Below are positions 1 to 8,112 of a stretch of 16,007 bases of DNA, one piece after another; positions within the stretch are counted from its first letter, which is position 1; each line of letters opens with the position of its first letter. This DNA comes from Sulfurimonas sp. UBA6014 (GTDB lineage: Bacteria; Campylobacterota; Campylobacteria; Campylobacterales; Sulfurimonadaceae): NCBI GenBank assembly GCA_002428085.1, contig DJAA01000040.1, positions 23,843 through 39,849 of the forward strand, read 5' to 3'. The position numbers and the translations under genes are program-made. The notes beneath the pieces are model-generated. The model searched no databases and was not told the origin of the DNA. It saw only the letters and a program-made list of their open reading frames with translations.

Positions 1-878
1 CGAACTAATTCGGGAACATCAGGATTTTTCTTTTGTGGCATGATGGAAGAGCCTGTTGAGAACTCATCGCTAAACTCCACAAAACCAAACTCATACGACG
101 ACCACATAACAAGCTCTTCACTTAAACGCGAAATATGCATCATCATGGTTGCAATATTAAACAAAATCTCTAGGGCAAAATCTCTGTCGCTCACCGTGTC
201 CAAACAGTTTATACTTATAGAATCAAAGCCCAAAAGTTCCGCAGTCAACTCTCTGTTTATGTCATGTGGAGTCCCTGCAAGTGCAGCGCATCCTAGGGGA
301 GAGACATTGTTTCTCTCTCTTGAGTTTTCAAATCGCTCTTTATCTCTTTTAAACATGGCAAGATAAGCACTTAAATGAAAAGCGAAGTTAATAGGCTGTG
401 CATGTTGCAAGTGCGTCATGCCCGGCATGAGAGTCTGCGTATGTTTGTCAGCTATGAGAATTATTTCATGCATCAAAAGTTCTATAGCGTCAATTATCTC
501 GCTATTTTTACGAAGAACATATCTTCTAAAATCAACAGCCACTTGGTCATTTCTGCTTCTTGCAGTATGAAGTTTTTTTCCTGCCTCGCCGATGATGGCA
601 GTCAATCGCTTCTCAATTGCCATGTGGACATCTTCATCTGAAATCTTCCACTCAAATATACCAGACTCTATTTCGCTAAGAACTTGGTTTAACCCATCTG
701 TAATTTGTGTAAGCTCCTCAGTGTTTAAAATCCCTTGTTTGGTGAGCATTGTAGCGTGTGCGATAGAGCCCTCAATATCTTCACGATAGAGTTTTCTATC
801 AAACATTATGGAAGCGTTAAATTTGTCTAGTAAACTAGAAGCACTCGCAGAAAAACGACCTGACCACATCTTATCCAT
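1..878 (-). CDS. argH: Argininosuccinate lyase, C-terminal part cut off by the window edge
   Basis: This enzyme splits argininosuccinate into arginine and fumarate, the last step of arginine synthesis in the cytoplasm. The reading frame stays open to the left edge, so about the first 292 residues are visible of a family norm near 460. It starts MDKMWSGRF. Visible family motifs are SRNDQVA (about residues 108-114), the TH pair in GMTHLQHAQP (His156, the presumed catalytic His) and the superfamily signature GSSIMPQKKNPD (about 276-287) with the catalytic Ser loop. I chose the ATG at 876-878 because GGAG at 887-890 lies 8 nt upstream. An in-frame ATG two codons earlier (882-884) is too close to that site. 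A possible -10 (TAAAAT) lies at 909-914. It appears to be a separate transcription unit from the cytochrome gene upstream. Identity is very secure. Confidence 0.97.
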   Translation of the reverse strand, partial: MDKMWSGRFSASASSLLDKFNASIMFDRKLYREDIEGSIAHATMLTKQGILNTEELTQITDGLNQVLSEIESGIFEWKISDEDVHMAIEKRLTAIIGEAGKKLHTARSRNDQVAVDFRRYVLRKNSEIIDAIELLMHEIILIADKHTQTLMPGMTHLQHAQPINFAFHLSAYLAMFKRDKERFENSRERNNVSPLGCAALAGTPHDINRELTAELLGFDSISINCLDTVSDRDFALEILFNIATMMMHISRLSEELVMWSSYEFGFVEFSDEFSTGSSIMPQKKNPDVPELV

Positions 879-970
879 ATACATTTCTCCAATTATAAAA
901 AGTTTGGTATTTTAACGAAATATTAGCTCATGTTACACATCCAAACGAACTTATCCGCTTGGTGTTTTCA

Positions 971-987
971 CACTTTTATGAAAAGTG
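971..987 (-). terminator. Possible weak terminator hairpin after the cytochrome gene
   Basis: A perfect 7-bp inverted repeat, CACTTTT and AAAAGTG, with a 3-nt spacer lies 28 nt beyond the cytochrome stop codon and before argH. There is no clean run of U after it on the minus strand, so it may equally be a chance AT-rich dyad. The rest of the 136-nt gap (879-1014) holds only the presumed argH promoter and ribosome binding site. Confidence 0.3.
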
Positions 988-1014
988 GGTAACATCAGTA
1001 TTTAATAAGAAATT

Positions 1015-1344
1015 CTAGTTACAAGCAGGCACATTTCCACTATCTTTAGCGTATTCTTCTAAAAATTGTCCTAAGTGTTTTGCATCTTTGGTAAATTTTT
1101 TGCTCTCAAAATAACTCCAAGAGTCTGTTGCCGCTTCACTCTTTAAATGTATCGCAGCCAATTCACTCCCGTTGTTTTTCATAAGCTTTTTCCACTCACG
1201 AATTTTTTTAGTCGCTATAAAACTTTGTCCACTTTCATGACACTCTACACAACTTTTTACAAAAGTTTTTTGACCTTTATAGACTGCAGCATTTAATGCA
1301 GTACCTGTCAAAAATATAATGAGAAACAAAAAAAATTTATTCAT
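1015..1344 (-). CDS. Small secreted monoheme c-type cytochrome
   Basis: The 109-residue protein has an N-terminal hydrophobic signal (residues 1-20, likely cleaved after ALNAA) and one heme-c attachment motif, CVECH, at residues 32-36. It is therefore expected in the periplasm, probably as an electron carrier. Met55 or one of the later His residues (66, 90) could be the second heme ligand; the sequence does not settle this. A lone extra Cys lies at residue 108, next to the C-terminus. The start ATG has GAAGG about 7 nt upstream. A TATAAT at 1389-1394 gives a plausible own promoter, so the gene may be transcribed apart from ubiD, which ends 89 nt upstream. Small monoheme cytochromes of this kind are common in sulfur- and hydrogen-oxidising Campylobacterota. 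The redox partner is unknown. Confidence 0.85.
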   Translation of the reverse strand: MNKFFLFLIIFLTGTALNAAVYKGQKTFVKSCVECHESGQSFIATKKIREWKKLMKNNGSELAAIHLKSEAATDSWSYFESKKFTKDAKHLGQFLEEYAKDSGNVPACN

Positions 1345-1388
1345 CTACTGACCTTCAATAAAATATAACCAATACTACATTAGAAAAT

Positions 1389-1394
1389 ATTATA
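1389..1394 (-). promoter_or_regulatory. Candidate -10 element for the cytochrome gene
   Basis: On the minus strand the sequence reads TATAAT, 45 nt before the cytochrome start codon, with a T-rich stretch upstream. It would give a leader of about 38 nt. No good -35 is visible, which is normal for Campylobacterota sigma-70 promoters. It follows directly after the likely end of the ubiD transcript. Confidence 0.4.
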
Positions 1395-1404
1395 TCCACC
1401 TTAG

Positions 1405-1435
1405 TTTCAAAATAAAAATTTAGCTAGAGCAAATT
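1405..1435 (-). terminator. Possible intrinsic terminator of the nadE-ubiD transcript
   Basis: On the minus strand AATTTGC, loop TCTA, then GC-T-AAATT (one bulged T) forms a short hairpin at 1417-1435, overlapping the ubiD stop codon. It is followed directly by TTTATTTT, a U-rich tail. The stem is AT-rich and weak. A second, wider inverted repeat (AGTTTCAA at 1403-1410 with TTGAAACT at 1443-1450) encloses it. Confidence 0.4.
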
Positions 1436-3251
1436 ATAATAATTGAAACTTATAACTTGATTTTTCATCCAAATCCCAAAGACCCTTTCTTTGTAACTCC
1501 TCTACAACACTTGGTGTGCAAAGAACATCATCAGGCCATTTTCGTAAAAAACCATCCACAAGACTCTTATTTGTCCCATCCACACCAACCATCAAATCGG
1601 AGATAAAGATGTCTCTTAGCGCGTCCATATTATTTGTAACACGCCAAATGAGCATATAAGGATTAAAAACATCATTTTTAGCTTCATCAACAAAAACAAC
1701 GATTCTCAGATAAGGGCGCAGTGTGAGCAAGACATTAAAATATTCACGTACATTTTTTGTTTTGTGGATACTTATAACTGTCACAGGATTTTTTGTCCTT
1801 CGCATAAACTGATGTAAATGAACAGCCTCTGGAAGAACTTCTTGCACTTTTAAAAGCAATTCTTCATCCCCTAAAAGTTCTGGTGCTTCAACTTTGTGCA
1901 TCGCCAATAAATCGATACCTAATTTTCCGCCAACAAGGGATTCTGCAGATGAGTGGTCCAATGCATCTAAAATTCCCTCAGAAATAAACAAACATTTTGG
2001 AGTAAATCTCTCTAATATAAAATTTGCTAATGCTTCATAATTGTCAAGTCTTGGAGCCTTTTCATCAACAAAAATAGCATGTTTTACAAAGCTCATTTGT
2101 CCTAAACCCCAAAAAGCGTGCATAAACTGTTTCGCATGCCCTTTGTAATGAGGCTGCATTTTTGCCAATATGAGATTGTGAAAGCAACCATTTTCTGGCA
2201 TATGATAATCTAATAAATCTGGAAGATTTGTCTTTAAAAGCGGGAGGAAAATTTTTTCTGTTGCCCATCCCATATATTTATCTTCCAATGGGGGTTTCCC
2301 TACAACAGTTGCCAAAAATACCCTTTTTTCTTTCATCGTGATGGCACTAACTTCCATGATAGGGTAAGGCTCTTGAAGCGTGTAATATCCTGTATGATCA
2401 CCAAAAGGTCCCTCAACTTTCATTTGAGAAGGGTCTACCCAACCCTCAATAACATAATCTGCATCTTGAGGTACAAAAAGTGGCGTAGTCAAAGATTGAA
2501 CCAGTTTTGGCGATTTTTTTGCAATCAGTCCATAAAGTAATAACTCATTCACACCATAAGGGAGTGGAGCAGTCGCACACCAAGTGTAGAGCGGGTCTCC
2601 CCCTATTGCAACACTCACGGGCATTTTTTTGCCTACTTTTTGATACTGATCAAAAAAATGTGATGCATCTTTATGAATCTGCCAATGCATCCCCAGATGG
2701 TTTTTATCATATACTTGAAGTCTATACATTCCGAGATTTACCAAATCACCATCAAGACTTTGCGTATAAACTTGTCCCATCGTGATAAAAGGTCCGCCAT
2801 CTTGCTCCCATGTTGTTAAAATTGGAAGTTTATACAAATCAACAGCATCATCTAAATATTTTATCTTCTGAGAAGCACCCTCCTCTTTTAAACGTTTTGG
2901 AAAAATATCTTTGAGCCAAAACAGATCACTCACCATAGAAATTTTCCCTTTGAAGTCATTCGGCGGTTTCATGTGCAAAAGATTATTTATTTCATCTGCA
3001 ACAGAGGCGATAGTTCTGCCAAAAATCAATTCACACCTTTTGTAAGAGCCAAAAAGATTCATAATTACCGGCTCTTCAAAATGAGTGCCACTTTTTTTAT
3101 CTATCACATTTCTAAAGAGTAACGCTTTGCCGCCATCTTTTTTCTTCGCCTCTGCATATGCGAGGTGTGAAATCTCAAGATAAATATCTAAAGGTTCATC
3201 TATGACTTTTAATTCATTTTCTTTTTTTAAAAGATTGATAGTTTTTTGCAT
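1434..3251 (-). CDS. ubiD: UbiD-family decarboxylase, probably of menaquinone synthesis
   Basis: UbiD enzymes are prenylated-FMN decarboxylases. This 605-residue protein matches the longer form usually annotated in Campylobacterota as menaquinone biosynthesis decarboxylase (the SCO4490-like or MqnL group of the futalosine pathway), which is about 100 residues longer than E. coli UbiD. Visible motifs are GMYR (Arg177, the expected catalytic Arg), IGGDPLYTW (217-224) and EGPFGDHTGYY (280-290, with Glu280 and Asp285 in the acid positions of the active site). The cofactor would come from a UbiX-type flavin prenyltransferase, which is not in this window. The ATG directly abuts the hemC stop (TAAATG), and GAGGAAAG lies just inside the end of hemC, so translation is probably coupled. 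Family assignment is secure. The menaquinone role is an inference from lineage and from the prenyl synthase in the same operon. Confidence 0.93.
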   Translation of the reverse strand: MQKTINLLKKENELKVIDEPLDIYLEISHLAYAEAKKKDGGKALLFRNVIDKKSGTHFEEPVIMNLFGSYKRCELIFGRTIASVADEINNLLHMKPPNDFKGKISMVSDLFWLKDIFPKRLKEEGASQKIKYLDDAVDLYKLPILTTWEQDGGPFITMGQVYTQSLDGDLVNLGMYRLQVYDKNHLGMHWQIHKDASHFFDQYQKVGKKMPVSVAIGGDPLYTWCATAPLPYGVNELLLYGLIAKKSPKLVQSLTTPLFVPQDADYVIEGWVDPSQMKVEGPFGDHTGYYTLQEPYPIMEVSAITMKEKRVFLATVVGKPPLEDKYMGWATEKIFLPLLKTNLPDLLDYHMPENGCFHNLILAKMQPHYKGHAKQFMHAFWGLGQMSFVKHAIFVDEKAPRLDNYEALANFILERFTPKCLFISEGILDALDHSSAESLVGGKLGIDLLAMHKVEAPELLGDEELLLKVQEVLPEAVHLHQFMRRTKNPVTVISIHKTKNVREYFNVLLTLRPYLRIVVFVDEAKNDVFNPYMLIWRVTNNMDALRDIFISDLMVGVDGTNKSLVDGFLRKWPDDVLCTPSVVEELQRKGLWDLDEKSSYKFQLL

Positions 3252-4205
3252 TTATCTTTTACTTTCCTCTTCTTTTTGCATCATCTCAGCTCTAGCAAGC
3301 AGTTCTTTTGCCCCTTTGGCTATAAACTCTTTTGCCATATCTCTTCCAATATTTTCATACGCATACTTAGAGATCATTTTTGAATCCCTCAACACTTGAG
3401 TTCCATCAGGAAGCCCTAAAACAGCTCTAATGAGTACGCTATTATTTTCTAAAACCGTAGCACTGATGCCGATAGGAACATGGCAGCCACCTTGGAGTTC
3501 ATCGACGAAATCTCGCTCAATAGTTGTCTCAATCCTACTAAACTCGTCTTCAAGTCCAGCAACAATTGCTAAAACTTCCTCATCATTCACCGCTTCAATA
3601 CCCAAAGCCCCTTGTCCCATGGAGGGAATCATCTCATCAAAAGAGATAGGATAAATATACTCAACCGCATCTAAAAGCCCAAGTCTGTTTATCCCCGCAG
3701 AGGCTAAAATGATGGCATCAAATGCACCCTCTTTGAGTTTTCTTATTCTTGTATCGACATTACCGCGTAAATCTTTTATAATAAGGTCAGGTCGCAAAGC
3801 TTGTATCTGCATGCGTCGACGGAGCGAAGATGTCCCTATGGAAGCTTTTTTTGGCAAAGCCGAAATATTTGCATATTTTTCTGATAAAAGAGCATCTCTT
3901 GAATCTTCTCTTTGTGTGATTGCAGCTAAAAGTAAACCCTCAGGCATGACCGTTGGAACATCCTTTAAAGAGTGTACCGCGATATGAGCTTCACCACGAA
4001 GCATCGCCTCTTCAAGCTCTTTAAGAAACAATCCTTTTCCACCAATAGCAGCAAGAGGTCTATCAATGATTTTATCTCCCGTTGTTACGATAACATTTAA
4101 CGTAACTTCAAGACCAGGATTTTTCTCTTGTAAAATATCTTTGATATGGTTAGATTGCCAAAGGGCAAGCTGTGAACCTCTTGTTGCTATAATCAATTTC
4201 TTCAT
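3252..4205 (-). CDS. hemC: Porphobilinogen deaminase (hydroxymethylbilane synthase)
   Basis: HemC joins four porphobilinogen units into hydroxymethylbilane, the linear precursor of heme and other tetrapyrroles, in the cytoplasm. The 317-residue protein has the normal length. It shows the N-terminal ATRGSQLALWQ, catalytic Asp82 in SLKDVP, the RRRMQ and RGNVDTR arginines that bind substrate, and ELQGGCHVP, in which Cys241 anchors the dipyrromethane cofactor. A charged tail (residues 305-317) extends past the usual fold. The gene lies 3 nt after the Dsb-like gene and abuts ubiD. HemA, four genes upstream in the same run, acts earlier in the same pathway. Confidence 0.97.
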   Translation of the reverse strand: MKKLIIATRGSQLALWQSNHIKDILQEKNPGLEVTLNVIVTTGDKIIDRPLAAIGGKGLFLKELEEAMLRGEAHIAVHSLKDVPTVMPEGLLLAAITQREDSRDALLSEKYANISALPKKASIGTSSLRRRMQIQALRPDLIIKDLRGNVDTRIRKLKEGAFDAIILASAGINRLGLLDAVEYIYPISFDEMIPSMGQGALGIEAVNDEEVLAIVAGLEDEFSRIETTIERDFVDELQGGCHVPIGISATVLENNSVLIRAVLGLPDGTQVLRDSKMISKYAYENIGRDMAKEFIAKGAKELLARAEMMQKEEESKR

Positions 4206-4208
4206 GAC

Positions 4209-5096
4209 TTAGAGTGCCTTTTCGTAAAGTTTTTTAGACTTATCTTGCTTATTGTCAAAAAACATAGTTGGCGTCCCTTGAACCATCACATCCTCAGCAA
4301 CTTCTTCATCACTCTGGTAGCGTTGCTTCACTGCAGCAGATTCTAAGTCAGATGCGACAATATTGAGCTTAAAAACTTTATTAAATGCTACCAATATCTT
4401 CGCTGTATCTTTTTCTCTTGGGTCAACTTCAACTTTGTAAAGATCAAGCACACTATTTTTATGTCCCTGAAGCTCAGCAGCGGCTGCAGCTTTGACTAAA
4501 GTGACTGCTGCTGGATGAATTGCAGGAAGTGGGAAATGGTAGTAATAAATGGCAAATTTATTCGCATCTTTTTTCATAAAGTCAATCGCTGCAGGGACAA
4601 AATCTCTACAAAATGGACACAATGGATCTGAAAAAATAGCTACTTTATGTTTTGCATTCGCATTGCCATAAATCAAATTTTGTGCTTTATAATGTTGAGG
4701 CTTTAACTCAGGAGAGACAGAGTCTTTAAGAGACTCTCCAGTTTTTAAATCTACTAAATCTTGCGTAATCACCTCGCCATTAGAGAACCAAATTGTTTTT
4801 TGTTTTATGTTACGATCTTGGGGTTGTGCTTTTACCATCGCATCTAAACTCACGATATAAGCACTCCACCCTTTTACGTTTTGTAGAGGAATTTTTTCCG
4901 TTATTTTTGCCTCTAAAGAGACAATACTTGGATTTGCTCTCAATGAATCTTTCAAAAAAGTTTCAATATCTTTATCGCTCACTCCTACTTGTTTTACCTC
5001 TTTTGTCACAGTTTTTGCCTGATCACCATTGGTACATCCAACAAAAATAAGCGTTAACAGAGCTAAACTCATAGCTAATTTATTATTTATTTTCAT
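4209..5096 (-). CDS. Thioredoxin-fold lipoprotein, DsbC/DsbA-like disulfide oxidoreductase
   Basis: The 295-residue protein starts with a lipoprotein signal: KINNK, a hydrophobic stretch, then the lipobox FVGC with Cys21 as the lipid-modified residue. It should therefore be tethered on the periplasmic side. Residues about 40-125 form an N-terminal region resembling the dimerisation part of DsbC/DsbG proteins. From about 140 comes a thioredoxin fold with the active-site motif CPFC (160-163) in the context SDPLCPFC, and the cis-Pro loop GTPT (274-277). The family makes, breaks or shuffles disulfides in exported proteins. CPFC differs from the classic CPHC of DsbA and CGYC of DsbC, so oxidase versus isomerase is open. 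It overlaps fxsA by 14 nt and has a strong AAGGAG (5103-5108) 6 nt upstream. Its place among heme genes suggests, but does not prove, a role in cytochrome c maturation. Confidence 0.85.
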   Translation of the reverse strand: MKINNKLAMSLALLTLIFVGCTNGDQAKTVTKEVKQVGVSDKDIETFLKDSLRANPSIVSLEAKITEKIPLQNVKGWSAYIVSLDAMVKAQPQDRNIKQKTIWFSNGEVITQDLVDLKTGESLKDSVSPELKPQHYKAQNLIYGNANAKHKVAIFSDPLCPFCRDFVPAAIDFMKKDANKFAIYYYHFPLPAIHPAAVTLVKAAAAAELQGHKNSVLDLYKVEVDPREKDTAKILVAFNKVFKLNIVASDLESAAVKQRYQSDEEVAEDVMVQGTPTMFFDNKQDKSKKLYEKAL

Positions 5097-5547
5097 ATTT
5101 TTCTCCTTGTTTGATTTGATTGTTTGACTGACTAATAATTTCTACATCAATAATATTTTTATCTCTAGCCATATCTTTCTCATCGAAATTCATTTCACAT
5201 CCATTTGACTTATTTACTCTCATGTTATACCTATTGACAAGCATGGTGGTAAAGACACTAAACTGCATCATGATACCGATTGCGTCAGTTAAAAAACCTG
5301 GCAAGATGAGTAAAATTGCACCAAAAATCGTAAACAGGTTCAAACTTTGAAACTGTTTTAAATTCATACAGCTATAAGAGACTGCCGTCATGTTTTCTGT
5401 CAATGTTTTTCTAAAATTCACTAAAATAGCTATGCCCAAAAATGCACTGATAACAATTTCAAAAAATGTCATCAATCCGCCGATGGCCGAGGAGATATTG
5501 ACAGAGAGCAAAACCTCCAAAAACAGATAAATAACAAAATAAATCAT
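5083..5547 (-). CDS. fxsA: FxsA-family inner-membrane protein
   Basis: FxsA is a small cytoplasmic-membrane protein; in E. coli, overproduction relieves exclusion of phage T7 by the F plasmid. Its normal role is unclear. The 154-residue protein has hydrophobic segments at about residues 1-18, 22-45 and 70-103. It shows the family pattern GGLMTFFEI near the N-terminus and the signature ILPGFLTDAIG at 81-91, then a charged cytoplasmic tail. I start at the ATG at 5545-5547, one base after the proS stop, because GGAG lies 10 nt upstream. An in-frame TTG at 5556 would sit almost on top of that site. As I recall, a related protein lies between proS and hemC in Campylobacter too, so the position is old. 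Confidence 0.88.
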   Translation of the reverse strand: MIYFVIYLFLEVLLSVNISSAIGGLMTFFEIVISAFLGIAILVNFRKTLTENMTAVSYSCMNLKQFQSLNLFTIFGAILLILPGFLTDAIGIMMQFSVFTTMLVNRYNMRVNKSNGCEMNFDEKDMARDKNIIDVEIISQSNNQIKQGEKYENK

Positions 5548-5548
5548 G

Positions 5549-6853
5549 TTACACAAGCTCCATTATTTTTTCAAAAATCTCATGAGCACCGACAGCAAAA
5601 TTCTCTTTTGTTCTTCTATCAAAAATTTGAACAAGTCCATTTGCTAACTCTTTTCCGATGATAACAGTGTAAGGAAAACCGATAAGTTCAGCATCTTTCA
5701 TCTTAAAACCAAATCGCTCTTTTGTATCATCAAGCATCACACTCACATTTTCTGCTTGAAGTGCAGCATACAACGCTTCACCTAAAGTTACTTGAGCCTC
5801 TTCTTTGATATTTGAAATCATAATATTGACCATGTACGGTGCAGTTGCTTTTGTCCAGATACAACCATTTTCATCGTGGTTTTGCTCGATGACAGAGGCG
5901 ACAAGTCTACTCACACCTATGCCAAATGTTGCCATTTCAAAAGGTCTTGGTTTTCCGTTTTCATCGTTAAAATTTGCTTCAAGTGCTTTAGAGTATTTAT
6001 CTCCAAGCTGAAAAATATGACCAACTTCAATCCCTTTTTTAAAACTAAGTTTTCCGCCACAAGCACATTTTTCATCAATCCTTTTTGTTTGCAACTCCTC
6101 ATAGGATTTAGCATTTAAAGAGTCTACCTCTTCTTTAGTTTGAAATATTGTCTCAATATTTGCCCCATAATCGCAAGCTTCACACACCACAATCGTATCT
6201 TCACCACTATCTGCTAACACATGAAACTCTTTGCTTCCCGTCCCGCCAATTGCACCACTATCAGCTGCAACGACTCTAAAATTAAGCCCCAAACGGGTAA
6301 ATATTTTTTTATATGTCGCTTCCATGAGGTGAAATTCTCGTATCATATCTTCAGTTGAAGCGTGAAACGAGTATCCATCTTTCATAAGAAACTCACGACC
6401 GCGTAAAAGCCCATATCTTGGTCTTGCTTCATCACGAAACTTTGTGTTTATTTGGTACAAGTTAAGTGGCAAATCTTTATAACTCGTTACTCTGTTTTTG
6501 ACAAGTTCCACCATCGCTTCTTCATTAGTCGGGCTTAAAACAAACTCGTTTTGATGTCTATCTGCGATGCGAAGCATCTCTTTTCCCATCGCCTCAGAGC
6601 GACCGCTTCTCTCCCATAAACCGATGGGAGTAACAAAACTCAGCTGTACTTCACTGCATCCAGCTCGGTCTAATTCCTCTTTTACAATCGCTCTGATTTT
6701 TTCTAGTACAATTTTTCCAAGTGGCAAAAAGTTGTAAAGTCCAGCACCTTGTTGGTTTATGAAACCGCCCCGTATTAAAAATTGATGGCTTGGCAGAGTT
6801 GCATCTGAGGGGACCTCTTTTGTTGTTGGTATAAATGCTCTTGATCTTCTCAC
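5549..6853 (-). CDS. proS: Prolyl-tRNA synthetase lacking the INS editing domain
   Basis: This class II enzyme charges tRNA(Pro) with proline. All catalytic landmarks are present: motif 1 around residues 42-65, TNEE at 109-112, motif 2 FRDEARPRYGLLRGREF (139-155), GAIGG (200-204), motif 3 FGIGVSRL (310-317), and the C-terminal anticodon-binding domain (about 336-434). The protein is only 434 residues, against about 570 for E. coli and C. jejuni. The roughly 130-180-residue INS domain, which hydrolyses Ala-tRNA(Pro), is missing between motifs 2 and 3. In its place is a short linker (about 228-272) with CEAC (224-227) and CAC (263-265). The start is GTG at 6851-6853, with AAGGA 5 nt upstream inside the end of hemA; the gap to hemA is 2 nt. 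Function is secure; loss of editing is inferred from length and alignment by eye. Confidence 0.95.
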   Translation of the reverse strand: MRRSRAFIPTTKEVPSDATLPSHQFLIRGGFINQQGAGLYNFLPLGKIVLEKIRAIVKEELDRAGCSEVQLSFVTPIGLWERSGRSEAMGKEMLRIADRHQNEFVLSPTNEEAMVELVKNRVTSYKDLPLNLYQINTKFRDEARPRYGLLRGREFLMKDGYSFHASTEDMIREFHLMEATYKKIFTRLGLNFRVVAADSGAIGGTGSKEFHVLADSGEDTIVVCEACDYGANIETIFQTKEEVDSLNAKSYEELQTKRIDEKCACGGKLSFKKGIEVGHIFQLGDKYSKALEANFNDENGKPRPFEMATFGIGVSRLVASVIEQNHDENGCIWTKATAPYMVNIMISNIKEEAQVTLGEALYAALQAENVSVMLDDTKERFGFKMKDAELIGFPYTVIIGKELANGLVQIFDRRTKENFAVGAHEIFEKIMELV

Positions 6854-6855
6854 TT

Positions 6856-8112
6856 TTATCCTTCTGTAATTAAGTTTTCATCTTTTATAATCGAACTAAA
6901 TGAACCGCTAAGCAGTTCTGACTGCGCATCCTCTGAGGCATTTCTCATGTTTTTTGTCATATCATGCAAAAACCTCTTAATCGCCTGTTCGCACATTTTT
7001 TTCGATTGCTCTTCATACTCTTTTGGAATATATCCGCTATGTATCGCCCGGTGAGCCTCTTGTGCAGCACACTCATACGCTTTTTTGTAGAGTTCTTTTA
7101 TCATGGGCTCCACATCAAGGGTATTTAAAAATTCAAAAAATTCTACAACACTTCTCCCAATAATTCCATGAGCTTCTCTTGATGCTTCTTCTCTATACTC
7201 TTTATTTTCATCTACAATATTTTTCAAATCATCAATCACAAAAAGGTTGATTTTCTCGCCCTTACTATGATGAATATCCCGTGGAAGCGCTAAATCAAAC
7301 CAATATCTCTCAAAATCGCAAGTTTCTATAATCGCATCGGTAATGATTGGCGTGTAGGAAGAAGTTGCGGTAAAAAGGATTTCAAAATCATTGACGGCTT
7401 GTGAAAGTTCTTCAAAATCTATCACTTTTGCGCCACATTTTTGGGCTAAAAGTTCTGCTTTATGTTTTGTTCTATTCATAATATATACATCCGCGCCCGA
7501 GGAGAGGAGATGTTTTGCGCTAATCTCAGACATATCACCAACGCCGATAACAAGCGATTTTTTTCCTTGAAAATCTTGCAAAACTGATTTTAATTTTGAG
7601 ACGGCAACACTTGCCATGGAGACAGGTTTTGAAGAGATATTGGTCGCATTTCTCACTTTTGCGGCACATTTAAAAGCATTTTTCATCACCCGCGCGAGTT
7701 TTTTGTCACAGTATCCATGGTCAAAAGCAAATCGAAAAGCATTTTTAAGCTGCCCCGCTATTTGCGTCTCACCAATAACCATAGAATCAAGCGAGGATGC
7801 AACACTAAAAATATGGTGAATTGCGCTACTATCGTCCAAAATATCAGCTCGGCTCTCTAGCTCTTCGATGCTGATACCCGACCTTTTGCTGAGTGTTTGT
7901 AATATATACTCCGTAGCTTGCGCAATGTCACTACAGTTACACAAAACCTCCATTCTATTACATGTTGAAATCAATATTGCTTCAAAAATCACATCACTTA
8001 AAAGTAGTTTTTTTAAACATCCGTGCATGTTTTGAGCATCAGGATAAGAGAGTTTTTCTCGTATCTCCAGAGTAGAATTTTTATGGGTAAAACTTATACT
8101 TAAATAGTGCAT
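6856..8112 (-). CDS. hemA: Glutamyl-tRNA reductase
   Basis: HemA reduces Glu-tRNA(Glu) to glutamate-1-semialdehyde with NADPH, the committed step of tetrapyrrole synthesis by the C5 route. The 418-residue protein has the normal three-part build. The catalytic domain contains STCNRMEV with nucleophile Cys51 and GETQIAGQLK (about 112-121). The NADPH domain carries the glycine-rich VIGVGDMS. A helical C-terminal dimerisation domain follows. The ATG overlaps the prenyl synthase stop by one base (TAATG) and has only a weak ribosome binding site, so coupled translation is likely. The last codons carry the AAGGA that serves proS. Confidence 0.97.
   Translation of the reverse strand: MHYLSISFTHKNSTLEIREKLSYPDAQNMHGCLKKLLLSDVIFEAILISTCNRMEVLCNCSDIAQATEYILQTLSKRSGISIEELESRADILDDSSAIHHIFSVASSLDSMVIGETQIAGQLKNAFRFAFDHGYCDKKLARVMKNAFKCAAKVRNATNISSKPVSMASVAVSKLKSVLQDFQGKKSLVIGVGDMSEISAKHLLSSGADVYIMNRTKHKAELLAQKCGAKVIDFEELSQAVNDFEILFTATSSYTPIITDAIIETCDFERYWFDLALPRDIHHSKGEKINLFVIDDLKNIVDENKEYREEASREAHGIIGRSVVEFFEFLNTLDVEPMIKELYKKAYECAAQEAHRAIHSGYIPKEYEEQSKKMCEQAIKRFLHDMTKNMRNASEDAQSELLSGSFSSIIKDENLITEG

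Noticed and set aside
40..789. Three plus-strand open frames of 65-108 codons at the left end
   Set aside because: They lie antisense to argH, whose minus-strand frame is intact and rich in family motifs. They have no convincing ribosome binding sites and no recognisable products.
892..897. TATAAT on the minus strand as the argH -10
   Set aside because: It would start transcription at or past the ribosome binding site at 887-890. The TAAAAT at 909-914 fits better.
1403..1450. AGTTTCAA / TTGAAACT inverted repeat around the ubiD stop as a main terminator
   Set aside because: The loop would be 32 nt. The inner hairpin with a U-rich tail is the more plausible structure.
2065..2268. 67-codon minus-strand frame inside ubiD
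   Set aside because: It is an out-of-frame shadow of the UbiD coding sequence, which is complete and full length.
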